Shown one piece after another: positions 26,394 to 33,804 of a DNA stretch of 64,000 bases. Location of the stretch: the NCBI GenBank assembly GCA_041941305.1, contig JBGTQJ010000006.1:186001-250000 (forward strand), read 5' to 3'. The notes under the pieces were generated by a model that was given only the letters and a program-made list of their open reading frames with translations, was not told the DNA's origin and did not search any database. Positions within the stretch are counted from its first letter, which is position 1. Each line of letters begins with the position of its first letter. The translations under genes were made by a program, and so were the position numbers. The DNA is from JANSWP01 sp041941305. Lineage in GTDB: Bacteria > Bacteroidota > Bacteroidia > Chitinophagales > Saprospiraceae.

Positions 26394-29300
26394 CTATTGG
26401 AAAAAAGCAATTTTACCGCTTGTAACTCCTGTTTGACTTTTCAAGGTATAAAAGTAAATTCCTTCATTTGGTAAATCACTACTTTGAATTTCTATAACTT
26501 GCCAACCATCCGAAAATTCACGACTTTTTATTTTTATCAAATGACCTTCCGCATTGAAAAGCTCAAAATGAACAAGACCTGATGCTGACAGGAAAAATTG
26601 AATAACTGTTTTGTCATAAAAAGGATTAGGTGTATTGGGAAGACTGATAATAGAAGATGATCTGTTCACTTTTTCTTCAAAAATAATCTCAACATTATTT
26701 ATTTCATTTTCAACATAGGCTTCTGCTTGCAGGAATTCATTGGAAATTTCAAGCACATCGACTATCGTCCCATTTGCTTTTGCCTTAAAAACAATTTGCA
26801 ACAAATCTTCAGCCTTAGTCGCATCATTTTGATTCCAACTAAAATGTAAATAACCATTTTCAGCAATCGTTTCATTGATATGCGATGAACTCCAGCCTGG
26901 AAGCGTTTTACTTATCGTATTTTGATATTCCAATATATCAGCATCAAATTTTAGAGAAAACTGAAAACCTTCTAAAGGATGAAAAGTCTCTTTTTTGATA
27001 GTTGCTACCACCAACTCGTTTTTCTCAAAAGATTGGTTTTCAATACGAAAGGGGATGTTCTGTCTAAGGTTTCTGTCATCCGTTTGGGTCAAATCATTTG
27101 GATTGGCACTACCATTCACATCACCTACTTTGACGCCAATAAAGTTCACGATCTCACTGTTGGGAAGGTTATTAAAGCTTTTGTATTCAGGAAATGCGGT
27201 TTCAAAAGGATTGTCTGCATTTGGAAATTCAAAATCTGCATCAATGAATCTCCAGGAGCTGTTGTTTGGGAAATTTGGGACTAAAAACAAAATCAATTTC
27301 CGCATTTCTAAAAGATCCAACGTAGTGATGCTTCCTGAGTTGTTGATGTCTGCGGCAATCATTTTATAAGGTGATTCCAGCAATTTTGTACCCAGGATGT
27401 GTTTTTGAATCAAGACCAAATCAAAGGTTGTCACGCCATTGAGTGGTTCTGTATTTTTTGCAGGAACAACTGAGTAATCTCCACCAAAGGGTAGATTGTA
27501 AAAAGCATAGTTGCCATCGAAGGTTGTCGTAAATGGATTGACTGTATTTACATTCACTTCTACGTTTTGAATAAACTGATAATCCTCAGTTCGGATATTC
27601 CCCGCAATAGAAATAGAGGGACTGGGACCACTGCAATTATTCAGATTGTCAAAAACATGTAGCTCAAAGTGGCAATGCCCCCAATTGTGGTTTTCATCTT
27701 TTACCCAAAGGGTGATTGGGTAATGGGCATCTGGGCAGGCAAACAGCAAATAATCAGTAGCTCCGGCTGGGGGATAATCCAAGGCATAATCTGGGTTGTA
27801 AGGGCTTAGCAAAAAAGCTAAATCTTCAAAAGCAGCACAATTGTCAAAAATATTTCCATAGTCCAATTCTTCTGCAAAAACACTCACAAAAAGGTCTTCA
27901 TTTAAAGATAGTTGGATAGTATCGGCGCAGTGAAGGACAGGGGAAAGGCAGTCTTCAACTAAAAGAAACTGAGCCGCTTCTGATTCGTTACCGAATTCAT
28001 CAATGACTTTCCAGAAACTACGATGGATACCAACAGGAAGCTCCCCAAAAATAGTATTGGAATTTCCGGAAATATCATTCGTGCCATCATTGAACAGGTC
28101 AATGTTGTATTCCCAATTCAATTCATCAGAATTTGTACAATTGTCTGTTGCATCCAGTGAAAAACTGACAGGTCCTGGACCACAATCAGGATCTGTAGAA
28201 CAGAATTTCACGATTTCTGTAAGCCCTTCTATTTGAGGAGGTAGCAAATCAAAATTCTGGACAGTGATGTATTGGAAGTAATTCCAGGAACCTTGTCCAT
28301 TTTGATAATTGCAAAAATCTATAATGATCCATTTTCGTCTGATTTGCCAGGCATTTCCTGGCAGGTTGATGATTTCATCTTGAAAGGTATAAGTGGCAAG
28401 ATCACAACCTTTGCCGAGAAGAATTGGCTCTCCAGTTGCACTGGGGTCTGTAGTTACATTACAACCACTTAGGCTAAGATGCGGTGGCAAAATGGCATCG
28501 TCATTTGGATCATTGAAATTATTGGTATTGATAAAAAAAGGACTGTTGTTGACGATTTGAATTTCCTGTGTACAGCTTTTTGCATTTCCAGAAGGGTCAG
28601 TAGCTTCGAAATGTCGAAGAATTGTTCCGATACCGCAATCATTGATATCGAATTGATTATCAATGTTTTCAATTGCTACACCACAATTATCCATTGCCAG
28701 CCCATCTATTCCTGCTAAATCACCATTGATAAGGATGGAATTTTGGAGGACGGCATCATTTACAACTGTTCCAAAAACACTCAAATCTGAATAATCAAAA
28801 CTACATGCTACCTCAATATCTGTGGGGCAGGTTAGAGAAGGGGAGGTGGGGTCAGAAAGATGCACAATCGATCCACAAATATTAAAATTCCCAAAGTAGT
28901 CAATTACTTTAATTTCGACAGGTACAGTTGTACCGGCATCTGCACAGCAAAATTTCACGGTGCTATTCCAATTTGTCCCATCCAATTCACAAGCATCTTC
29001 TAGCCTTCTTATTTCAAATGTCAAAGCACTGGAAGGAATACAATCATCATAGCTGCCATTATCAAACGTTTTGGCATTGACAGTAGCTTTTCCATCAGAA
29101 GTCAAAGAAACAGCTTTGGAGTGTTTGCACAGAACCGTAGGAGATAATCCGTCATGAATGACCAAACTTGTTTTGCAAGTAGAGGAATTGCCACATTCGT
29201 CCATTGCAGTATAAGTTAGTATATGGTTTCCCAATGGTGCATCATACAAAAGATTGCCTGAAACGATGCCTGCTGAACTTTGTACCTGGAGGATGAAGTT

Positions 29301-30806
29301 GGAACAGTTATCTGTAACCAATGGCTGCGGAATGAACAATAAAGCTGTACAATCTCCAACATTGGTGCTGGCAGACCATTGAGGCGGACAATCAATTTCA
29401 GGGGGCGTTTTGTCTTTTACCCGAATAATCTGAATATGGCTTTGAATAATATCCTGACAATCGTCATGCACCGTCCAGGTACGTAAAATATTATAACCAG
29501 TCCCACAGGCATCAATGACAAAATCTGAATAGTCAATACTGAAATCGCAGGCTTGTGGATTTGGATAAATGGGGAGGCTGTCAATCATTGGTGTACCTGT
29601 ATAAAGTGGCGAATCATCTGAATTGCCACATTCCAAAGAAGGCAAAGCTCCGGGCTGGTCCGTCAAATTGAGAGGAAAAACAACATCGGTAATGGTTTGT
29701 CTTTCAAATAAAAATACCTGGTGGCAGGGTGTGGCTACATTTTCGTATTCGTCCACTGCCGTCCAGGTACGATGCAAAACTTTACTGAACTGATTGCCCA
29801 TAATTGGGCTATTGCAACTTAAATCGGTTATTAGATCAAAGTATTCCAAGGTATAATTTCCACAGTTTTCATATACATCAGGATAGCCAATGATAGAGGG
29901 ATGTACTTCGTTGATGCTTGTAGCACAAGAAAAGAGTAGCGTGTCAGAACATGTAATAATCGGCTTCAGATTGTCAAAAAGTGAGAGTGTTGTATAGCAG
30001 GAATTCCCGGATTCGGGATCTATCACCTGCACAAAAATTGTTTTTTCAATATATTCATGGAAATCAGCTTGTGTAATTACATCTCCCTTGTGATTGGTGT
30101 ATTCAAGTTCAAAATCATCGTAACAGCCATAATGATTTCCACTTAGAAAAGCATTGGCTCCAAAATCTCCCGCACAGTTTATATCTACTGAAACATTCAA
30201 AGGACCCGCACAGGAAAGGACACTTCCGATGGGTGATTCATATTCAACTACTGTTATCTGAAAAGAACAACTAACTGTATGAACGCTGTCTTTTACATCG
30301 TAACTCAGGGTAGTTGTTCCAATCGGAAATGCATCTCCTGAAACCAAACCAGAAGTGTCCGTCTGAATGATGATAGGTTCCACACAATCGTCAAAAGCCA
30401 CAATCTGAAGAGAAGCAACCGCCTCACAAGCTCCTGGAGCAAGGTTGATCATTTGATTGTTTGGACAAGTTAGTACAGGGGGAAGTAAATCTTCTCCATC
30501 TTTGATTTCAATATCGAGAATGACTTCACAGCCAAGGGAATCTGAAACGGTAACACGATAATTTCCAGCTAATAAATCTGAAATTGATCCCGAAAGATTG
30601 GCAATTGCACTTCCAAAAGGGTCTAGCCAGGAGAAAGTAAAGGTGCCTTCACCTTCAACAAAAAGATCAATGCTTCCGTCACTCCCTCCAGGACAAGTGA
30701 CCTCATGATGCGACTCAGTTACTGTGAATTCACAGATATTCATTTGCGTTTTGCTTTTTCCAACTGTCGGAAAAAGTATTAGAATTAATAGGTGTTTAAA
30801 ATTCAT
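26394..30806 (-). CDS. Large HYR/SprB-repeat surface protein with dockerin-like and T9SS type A domains
   Basis: 1470 residues. The signal peptide (MNFKHLLILILFPTVG) is followed by a SprB-type repeat (VTCPGGSDGSIDLFVEGEG, about 33-110), several HYR-like domains (DLLPPVLTCPNN, TPPEIDCPPQW, TSPSLTCPTDIEVACS) linked by Cys-rich segments, and a carboxypeptidase-regulatory/CnaB-like unit (NIRTEDYQFIQNVEVNV). Next is a dockerin type I-like pair (GVTTFDLVLIQKHILG and DINNSGSITTLDLLEMRKLI, closing with VKVGDVNGSA), a cohesin-like segment, and a T9SS type A tail (LPNTPNPFYDKTVIQFFL to GIYFYTLKSQTG). It should be exported to the cell surface. Calcium binding by the dockerin loops is expected from the D-x-N-x-S-G pattern. 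Its leader holds an inverted repeat (30824-30926). Confidence 0.9.
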   Translation of the reverse strand: MNFKHLLILILFPTVGKSKTQMNICEFTVTESHHEVTCPGGSDGSIDLFVEGEGTFTFSWLDPFGSAIANLSGSISDLLAGNYRVTVSDSLGCEVILDIEIKDGEDLLPPVLTCPNNQMINLAPGACEAVASLQIVAFDDCVEPIIIQTDTSGLVSGDAFPIGTTTLSYDVKDSVHTVSCSFQITVVEYESPIGSVLSCAGPLNVSVDINCAGDFGANAFLSGNHYGCYDDFELEYTNHKGDVITQADFHEYIEKTIFVQVIDPESGNSCYTTLSLFDNLKPIITCSDTLLFSCATSINEVHPSIIGYPDVYENCGNYTLEYFDLITDLSCNSPIMGNQFSKVLHRTWTAVDEYENVATPCHQVFLFERQTITDVVFPLNLTDQPGALPSLECGNSDDSPLYTGTPMIDSLPIYPNPQACDFSIDYSDFVIDACGTGYNILRTWTVHDDCQDIIQSHIQIIRVKDKTPPEIDCPPQWSASTNVGDCTALLFIPQPLVTDNCSNFILQVQSSAGIVSGNLLYDAPLGNHILTYTAMDECGNSSTCKTSLVIHDGLSPTVLCKHSKAVSLTSDGKATVNAKTFDNGSYDDCIPSSALTFEIRRLEDACELDGTNWNSTVKFCCADAGTTVPVEIKVIDYFGNFNICGSIVHLSDPTSPSLTCPTDIEVACSFDYSDLSVFGTVVNDAVLQNSILINGDLAGIDGLAMDNCGVAIENIDNQFDINDCGIGTILRHFEATDPSGNAKSCTQEIQIVNNSPFFINTNNFNDPNDDAILPPHLSLSGCNVTTDPSATGEPILLGKGCDLATYTFQDEIINLPGNAWQIRRKWIIIDFCNYQNGQGSWNYFQYITVQNFDLLPPQIEGLTEIVKFCSTDPDCGPGPVSFSLDATDNCTNSDELNWEYNIDLFNDGTNDISGNSNTIFGELPVGIHRSFWKVIDEFGNESEAAQFLLVEDCLSPVLHCADTIQLSLNEDLFVSVFAEELDYGNIFDNCAAFEDLAFLLSPYNPDYALDYPPAGATDYLLFACPDAHYPITLWVKDENHNWGHCHFELHVFDNLNNCSGPSPSISIAGNIRTEDYQFIQNVEVNVNTVNPFTTTFDGNYAFYNLPFGGDYSVVPAKNTEPLNGVTTFDLVLIQKHILGTKLLESPYKMIAADINNSGSITTLDLLEMRKLILFLVPNFPNNSSWRFIDADFEFPNADNPFETAFPEYKSFNNLPNSEIVNFIGVKVGDVNGSANPNDLTQTDDRNLRQNIPFRIENQSFEKNELVVATIKKETFHPLEGFQFSLKFDADILEYQNTISKTLPGWSSSHINETIAENGYLHFSWNQNDATKAEDLLQIVFKAKANGTIVDVLEISNEFLQAEAYVENEINNVEIIFEEKVNRSSSIISLPNTPNPFYDKTVIQFFLSASGLVHFELFNAEGHLIKIKSREFSDGWQVIEIQSSDLPNEGIYFYTLKSQTGVTSGKIAFFQ

Positions 30807-30823
30807 GGGATGCTAATGCTAAT

Positions 30824-30926
30824 GGAATTCGAGGTCAGGAAAACATTGCATTCAAAACTGATGGATAATCAGATTTGCGAGAAAACTAATGTTGGAGGTG
30901 CAATCTTTAACCCGACCTCGAATTCC
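30824..30926. repeat. Inverted repeat just upstream of the HYR/dockerin gene
   Basis: GGAATTCGAGGTC (30824-30836) and GACCTCGAATTCC (30914-30926) are perfect 13-bp arms 77 bp apart, with a further inner match (CATTGCA/TGCAAT). It begins 18 bp upstream of the start codon at 30806, so it must lie in the leader or promoter of that gene. It could be a regulatory hairpin or another mobile palindrome. Confidence 0.45.
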
Positions 30927-30944
30927 CGATAATTTCTTTCATTC

Positions 30945-31037
30945 AATAAAAAAGTGCTAACCCACCTGCCTGGGTTAACACTACATCTTTATGTAGACAA
31001 ATCAAGAGCTTATTCTTGAGAGCCATTTTCAAATAAT
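30945..31037 (-). ncRNA. Candidate small RNA (about 93 nt) with intrinsic terminator
   Basis: It lies directly behind the minus-strand TTCAGAA-type promoter at 31044-31077. The RNA would contain three consecutive hairpins: TCAAGA/TCTTGA (31019-31002), CTACAT/ATGTAG with a CTTT tetraloop (30996-30981), and an 11-bp GTGTTAACCCA/TGGGTTAGCAC stem (30981-30954) followed by a U run (30953-30948). No ORF of note is inside. The promoter, compact stems and terminator in the right order make a convincing sRNA gene, but expression is not shown. Confidence 0.5.
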
Positions 31038-31043
31038 GCGGAG

Positions 31044-31077
31044 CAAAGAACGGCGCCAATTCTGAATAAATTTTGAA
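31044..31077 (-). promoter_or_regulatory. TTCAGAA-type promoter, minus strand (sRNA side)
   Basis: On the minus strand: TTCAAAATTTATTCAGAAT (31077-31059), 7 nt, then GTTCTTTG (31051-31044) at the -7 position. The TTTG half is conserved; the TA half is not. It is divergent from the plus-strand copy at 31120, mirroring the pair at 25452/25527. Confidence 0.45.
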
Positions 31078-31119
31078 GAAATATGGATTAGGAAAAAATA
31101 TTTTTCTCAGGCTTTATTA

Positions 31120-31153
31120 TTCAGAATTTCTTCAGAATGCTCCAATAGCTTTG
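31120..31153 (+). promoter_or_regulatory. TTCAGAA-type promoter, plus strand (second sRNA)
   Basis: TTCAGAATTTCTTCAGAAT (31120-31138), identical over 19 bp to the copies at 25527 and 32035, then GCTCCAA and the -7 box TAGCTTTG (31146-31153), a full consensus match. An AAAAAATATTTTTC tract lies upstream. Confidence 0.65.
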
Positions 31154-31159
31154 CCCCAA

Positions 31160-31408
31160 AATTTTTGTTTCCCTAAAAAGTTCTTGTTTCCCTAAAAAGG
31201 GAGCGATAAGATGGATGCGATTGGAGTATGGCTGATCGGTAAAAGAACCGACAGCCTTATTTACATCGTGTTTGAGTGTTCTTGCCTTTGGAAGGAACAT
31301 TCACAGACTAACACTTGAAAACTTGAACAACAAAAACAATAAGAGCGCTGCTAATGCGAAATAGCGTTTTGTAAAAGGTGGCCAGATGTTAATGTCTGGC
31401 CGCTTTTT
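31160..31408 (+). ncRNA. Candidate non-coding RNA (about 250 nt) with intrinsic terminator
   Basis: From the TTCAGAA-type promoter at 31120-31153 to a terminator GGCCAGA (31380-31386) / TCTGGCC (31395-31401) plus T run (31404-31408). The 5' end has two direct copies of TTGTTTCCCTAAAAAG (31165-31180 and 31184-31199), 19 bp apart, which look like repeated single-stranded binding sites. A 35-codon ORF from ATG 31211 is possible but of odd composition, so I treat the transcript as non-coding. A small mRNA is the alternative. Confidence 0.4.
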
Positions 31409-31522
31409 AAAAGGGTTTTTATTATTCTTCCATTAGGGGAATCACTCATGAATTTGATTGATCCCCCTTTTTTAAAGTTTATGTTCATAATTGTGAACGT
31501 GAAGTTATCTACCAAATTAAAT

Positions 31523-31735
31523 ATGAAAAAAGCCAGTGTAATCCTCCTGATACTTGCACTTGGATGTTTCTTTACTGCTTGTTCAAATTCCAATTCTAAT
31601 AAGGAAGAAGAGGGAATATATGACGATACTGAAAACCTGGATGAAGAGCGTTTGTATGAAGAAGAATTGACAGAAGAAGATTCTCTTCCAGTAGATGACT
31701 TAGAAGAGCCAGATACTTTGAATGTTGAAAATTAG
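31523..31735 (+). CDS. Small acidic lipoprotein, 70 aa
   Basis: Start ATG 31523 (MKKASVILLILALGCFFTAC), a classic lipoprotein signal with the lipobox cysteine at residue 20 (FTAC-SNS). The mature part is about 50 residues and extremely acidic (EEEGIYDDTENLDEERLYEE and onward), without a recognisable fold. An upstream extension to 31448 is possible but would bury the signal sequence. It is expected to be anchored in a membrane. A GGGGAATCA/TGATCCCC-type hairpin with T run (about 31435-31475) separates it from the RNA gene upstream. Function is unknown; it lies in the island with the envelope-type two-component system. Confidence 0.65.
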   Translation: MKKASVILLILALGCFFTACSNSNSNKEEEGIYDDTENLDEERLYEEELTEEDSLPVDDLEEPDTLNVEN

Positions 31736-31805
31736 ATGAGTAATCCTTCTCATCAATCTTTATGGCAGCGTTCAAGAATTATTCTCCAGATTAAAACAAC
31801 AACCT

Positions 31806-32021
31806 ATGCCTGTGACCAAAACACTTCGGACACAACTATATTGGGAGGACTTCGAGGAAGTCTGTAATGAAGAGCTAATTCCGTTGCTTCAATCCCCGAT
31901 AATGGAAATACCCGAATCAATCAAGGATTCTGAAGATACTTTTCAAAGCCTGTCAAAAAAGATCTCTTTTTGGAAAAGATGGTTTTTAAAACTTCATTTT
32001 TGGAAAAAAGATATCGGGTAA
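31806..32021 (+). CDS. Hypothetical small protein, 71 aa
   Basis: MPVTKTLRTQLYWEDFEEVC at the N-terminus and KRWFLKLHFWKKDIG at the C-terminus. The first two thirds are acidic and the last 20 residues basic and aromatic, so it could be a peripheral membrane peptide. There is no signal peptide and no family is recognised. It lies 70 bp downstream of the acidic lipoprotein and may share its transcript. A 43-codon overlapping frame from 31736 is less natural. The next TTCAGAA-type promoter begins 14 bp after its stop. Confidence 0.5.
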   Translation: MPVTKTLRTQLYWEDFEEVCNEELIPLLQSPIMEIPESIKDSEDTFQSLSKKISFWKRWFLKLHFWKKDIG

Positions 32022-32034
32022 TGTTAGAGGAAAA

Positions 32035-32068
32035 TTCAGAATTTCTTCAGAATCGGCTCGTAGAATTG
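32035..32068 (+). promoter_or_regulatory. TTCAGAA-type promoter, plus strand (third sRNA)
   Basis: TTCAGAATTTCTTCAGAAT (32035-32053), CGGCTCG, then TAGAATTG (32061-32068) at the -7 position, one mismatch from TAnnTTTG. It starts 14 bp after the preceding stop codon. Confidence 0.6.
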
Positions 32069-32074
32069 CACTGT

Positions 32075-32293
32075 AATTTAAAGGGTAAAAAATTTTAGAG
32101 GCTGTTAATAGGGTTGACGCCTGGTGTTGCCCGGCAGTTTCAAAGTTCTTTTCAACTAATTACTTTCAGCGCAAGGGTTTCGTTCTATTAGATTATTCGC
32201 CTTTCCGAAGCCCTTGCCACAAAAATCTTACTGTCTAAAATATCTCTATACCTTCCTTGCCGGACGATGCTTATTCCGTCCGGCATTTTTTTT
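32075..32293 (+). ncRNA. Candidate non-coding RNA (about 219 nt) with strong terminator
   Basis: Between the TTCAGAA-type promoter (32035-32068) and a strong terminator there is no credible ORF. The terminator is a perfect 9-bp stem TGCCGGACG (32258-32266) / CGTCCGGCA (32277-32285) followed by eight T. A central 12-bp stem, GCAAGGGTTTCG (32171-32182) / CGAAGCCCTTGC (32206-32217) with one G-U pair, encloses 23 nt. Upstream lies a further GCC/GGC element (about 32115-32140). It is unlike any RNA family I know and is the best-supported RNA gene of the window. Confidence 0.55.
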
Positions 32294-32319
32294 ATTTTTT
32301 TTTCAAAATGGAGCTATAA

Positions 32320-32353
32320 TTCAGATTTTCTTCAGATTTCCCCCTCTTATTTG
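32320..32353 (+). promoter_or_regulatory. TTCAGAA-type promoter, plus strand (TraR-like/RR/HK operon)
   Basis: TTCAGATTTTCTTCAGATT (32320-32338), TCCCCCT, then CTTATTTG (32346-32353) at the -7 position. The repeat is a slightly diverged TTCAGAT-N4-TTCAGAT. It is the nearest promoter candidate for the operon starting at 32460, which suggests autoregulation by the encoded response regulator (inference). Confidence 0.5.
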
Positions 32354-32360
32354 TCTCAAT

Positions 32361-32445
32361 ATTAAGAGCATGTTTAAATTTTTCCTTCCTGTGCCATAGG
32401 AATGCCTGTGGCACAGTTCGTAAAATTTTTAAACATGCGCTTAAT
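32361..32445. repeat. REP-like palindrome, compact form
   Basis: Outer arms ATTAAGAGCATGTTTAAA... (32361-32383) and ...TTTAAACATGCGCTTAAT (32422-32445); inner arms CTGTGCCATAGG (32389-32400) and CCTGTGGCACAG (32405-32416) around AATG. It is the same family as 18078-18280. Here it forms most of the 5' leader of the 32460 operon, so an mRNA hairpin in front of the start codon is expected. Confidence 0.65.
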
Positions 32446-32459
32446 CAAAAACTAAAATC

Positions 32460-33053
32460 ATGATTTCAACTGCTGTCCTTCGCTATTCAGATGCTGAATT
32501 AGAAGAATTCAAAGCTGTAATTGATAAAAAACTAGAAAAGGCATTGAGACAATTAAATACGCTCAATGAACAAATCAACCACATTGCCGAAAAAATTGAA
32601 GAAGATGGTGACTGGATGGATGATTCTTCCAGTCATGGTGATTTGGAAATGTTGCAGACCATGGCGCATCGTCAAAGAAAACATATTCGAGACTTACAAA
32701 ATGCTTTGCTTCGAATTAAATATAAAAATTATGGGGTTTGTGTTGTCACTGGTGAATTGATTGATAAACGTCGGTTGTTAGCAGTGCCAACCACCACTAA
32801 AAGTATGGTGGGGAAAAGTATGGCTGCTATGCCACCTGCGGAAGAACAATCCAAACCAAAGTCCTCTATTAAGAAAATGGAGGCTTCCACTCACAAAATA
32901 TATTCAAGGGTCATTCGAAAAATGAACGGTGCTCCACCATTGCCCAATACAGAATTTGAAGAGGAAGAAGACAATTATGAAGAGGAGGATGCTTCCGGAG
33001 AAGAAGCATTTGACTTTGATTCAATTGCAGATGACTCTTATAGCGAGGACTAA
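32460..33053 (+). CDS. TraR/DksA-like protein (zinc-finger-degenerate subfamily)
   Basis: 197 residues. A long N-terminal coiled coil (about 10-85, DAELEEFKAVIDKKLEKALR and SSHGDLEMLQTMAHRQRKHI) is followed by a TraR/DksA-like finger segment YGVCVVTGELIDKRRLLAVP, in which only one of the four zinc cysteines remains; as I recall, that is common in the Bacteroidota branch. The acidic C-terminal tail (EEEEDNYEEEDASGEE) is long. DksA-type proteins enter the RNA polymerase secondary channel; whether this one does is unknown. It heads a probable operon with the response regulator (73-bp gap holding an AGGTGTCAG/CTGGCACCT hairpin, 33084-33115) and the histidine kinase. Confidence 0.75.
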   Translation: MISTAVLRYSDAELEEFKAVIDKKLEKALRQLNTLNEQINHIAEKIEEDGDWMDDSSSHGDLEMLQTMAHRQRKHIRDLQNALLRIKYKNYGVCVVTGELIDKRRLLAVPTTTKSMVGKSMAAMPPAEEQSKPKSSIKKMEASTHKIYSRVIRKMNGAPPLPNTEFEEEEDNYEEEDASGEEAFDFDSIADDSYSED

Positions 33054-33126
33054 AATCAAAAGCAATTTTTTTTAACTACATTTAGGTGTCAGGTGCTTGG
33101 TGCATCTGGCACCTAATTTCTTTATC

Positions 33127-33804
33127 ATGAAATTTTTAATCATTGAAGATGAGCCGGATTTGCTCAAATTAATTGTCCGCTATCTAAAGAACGAAGGGCA
33201 TGTTTGTGAGCAGGGAACAACTTTCAGGGAAGGATATAAAAAGGTGAATAATTATGAATATGATTGTGCAGTGGTGGATTTAAACCTCCCCGATGGTGAT
33301 GGTTTAAAACTAGTGAAAATACTTAGAGAAGAAGCTCCCCAAACTGGAATTATCATCATTTCTGCTCGTGAAGGTTTGGAGGACCGAATCACAGGACTAG
33401 ACTTTGGAGCGGATGATTATTTGACCAAACCATTTAACTTATCTGAACTCAATGCTCGTATCAAAGCCATCCTGCGGCGAAAGACCAATCAATTTAATAA
33501 TGAGCTGAATTTTGGAGAGCTGATCATTAATCTCGATGAAAGGAAAGTTACCGCAGCAAATACGATACTTCAATTGACTAAAAAAGAATACAATATCTTG
33601 CTCTATTTAGCTCGAAATAAAAATAGGGTCGTTACCAAGGATAGCATTGCAGAGCATCTATGGGGAGACTATATGGATGATGCCGTTTCTTATGATTTTA
33701 TTTATGCTCATGTCAAAAATCTTCGGAAAAAGCTGGCAGAAAATAATTGTGGTGAATATCTAAAAACAGTTTACGGCATAGGTTATAAATTTCAGGCAAA
33801 TTGA
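33127..33804 (+). CDS. OmpR-family response regulator
   Basis: 225 residues starting at ATG 33127 (MKFLIIEDEPDLLKL); an in-frame extension to 33097 would run through a hairpin. The receiver domain (1-115) has the acidic pair EDE near residue 7, phospho-acceptor D in CAVVDLNLPDGDG (about 52), IISARE and the lysine of YLTKPF. The C-terminal winged-helix domain (about 130-223) contains LTKKEYNILLYLARNKNRVV and the VSYDFIYAHVKNLRKKL recognition-helix region, ending VYGIGYKF. It overlaps the kinase gene by 4 bp. It is the natural candidate to bind the TTCAGAA direct repeats, which are concentrated in the 8.5 kb upstream; this is inference. Confidence 0.93.
   Translation: MKFLIIEDEPDLLKLIVRYLKNEGHVCEQGTTFREGYKKVNNYEYDCAVVDLNLPDGDGLKLVKILREEAPQTGIIIISAREGLEDRITGLDFGADDYLTKPFNLSELNARIKAILRRKTNQFNNELNFGELIINLDERKVTAANTILQLTKKEYNILLYLARNKNRVVTKDSIAEHLWGDYMDDAVSYDFIYAHVKNLRKKLAENNCGEYLKTVYGIGYKFQAN

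Noticed and set aside
31211..31318. 35-codon ORF (MDAIGVWLIGKRTDS...) inside the RNA candidate at 31160-31408
   Set aside because: Composition is unnatural and the frame covers repeat-like TGTTC/GAACA DNA; I kept the transcript as non-coding, with this as the alternative.
31736..31867. 43-codon ORF overlapping the start of the 31806 gene
   Set aside because: It overlaps the better-looking 71-residue frame and has a less natural composition.
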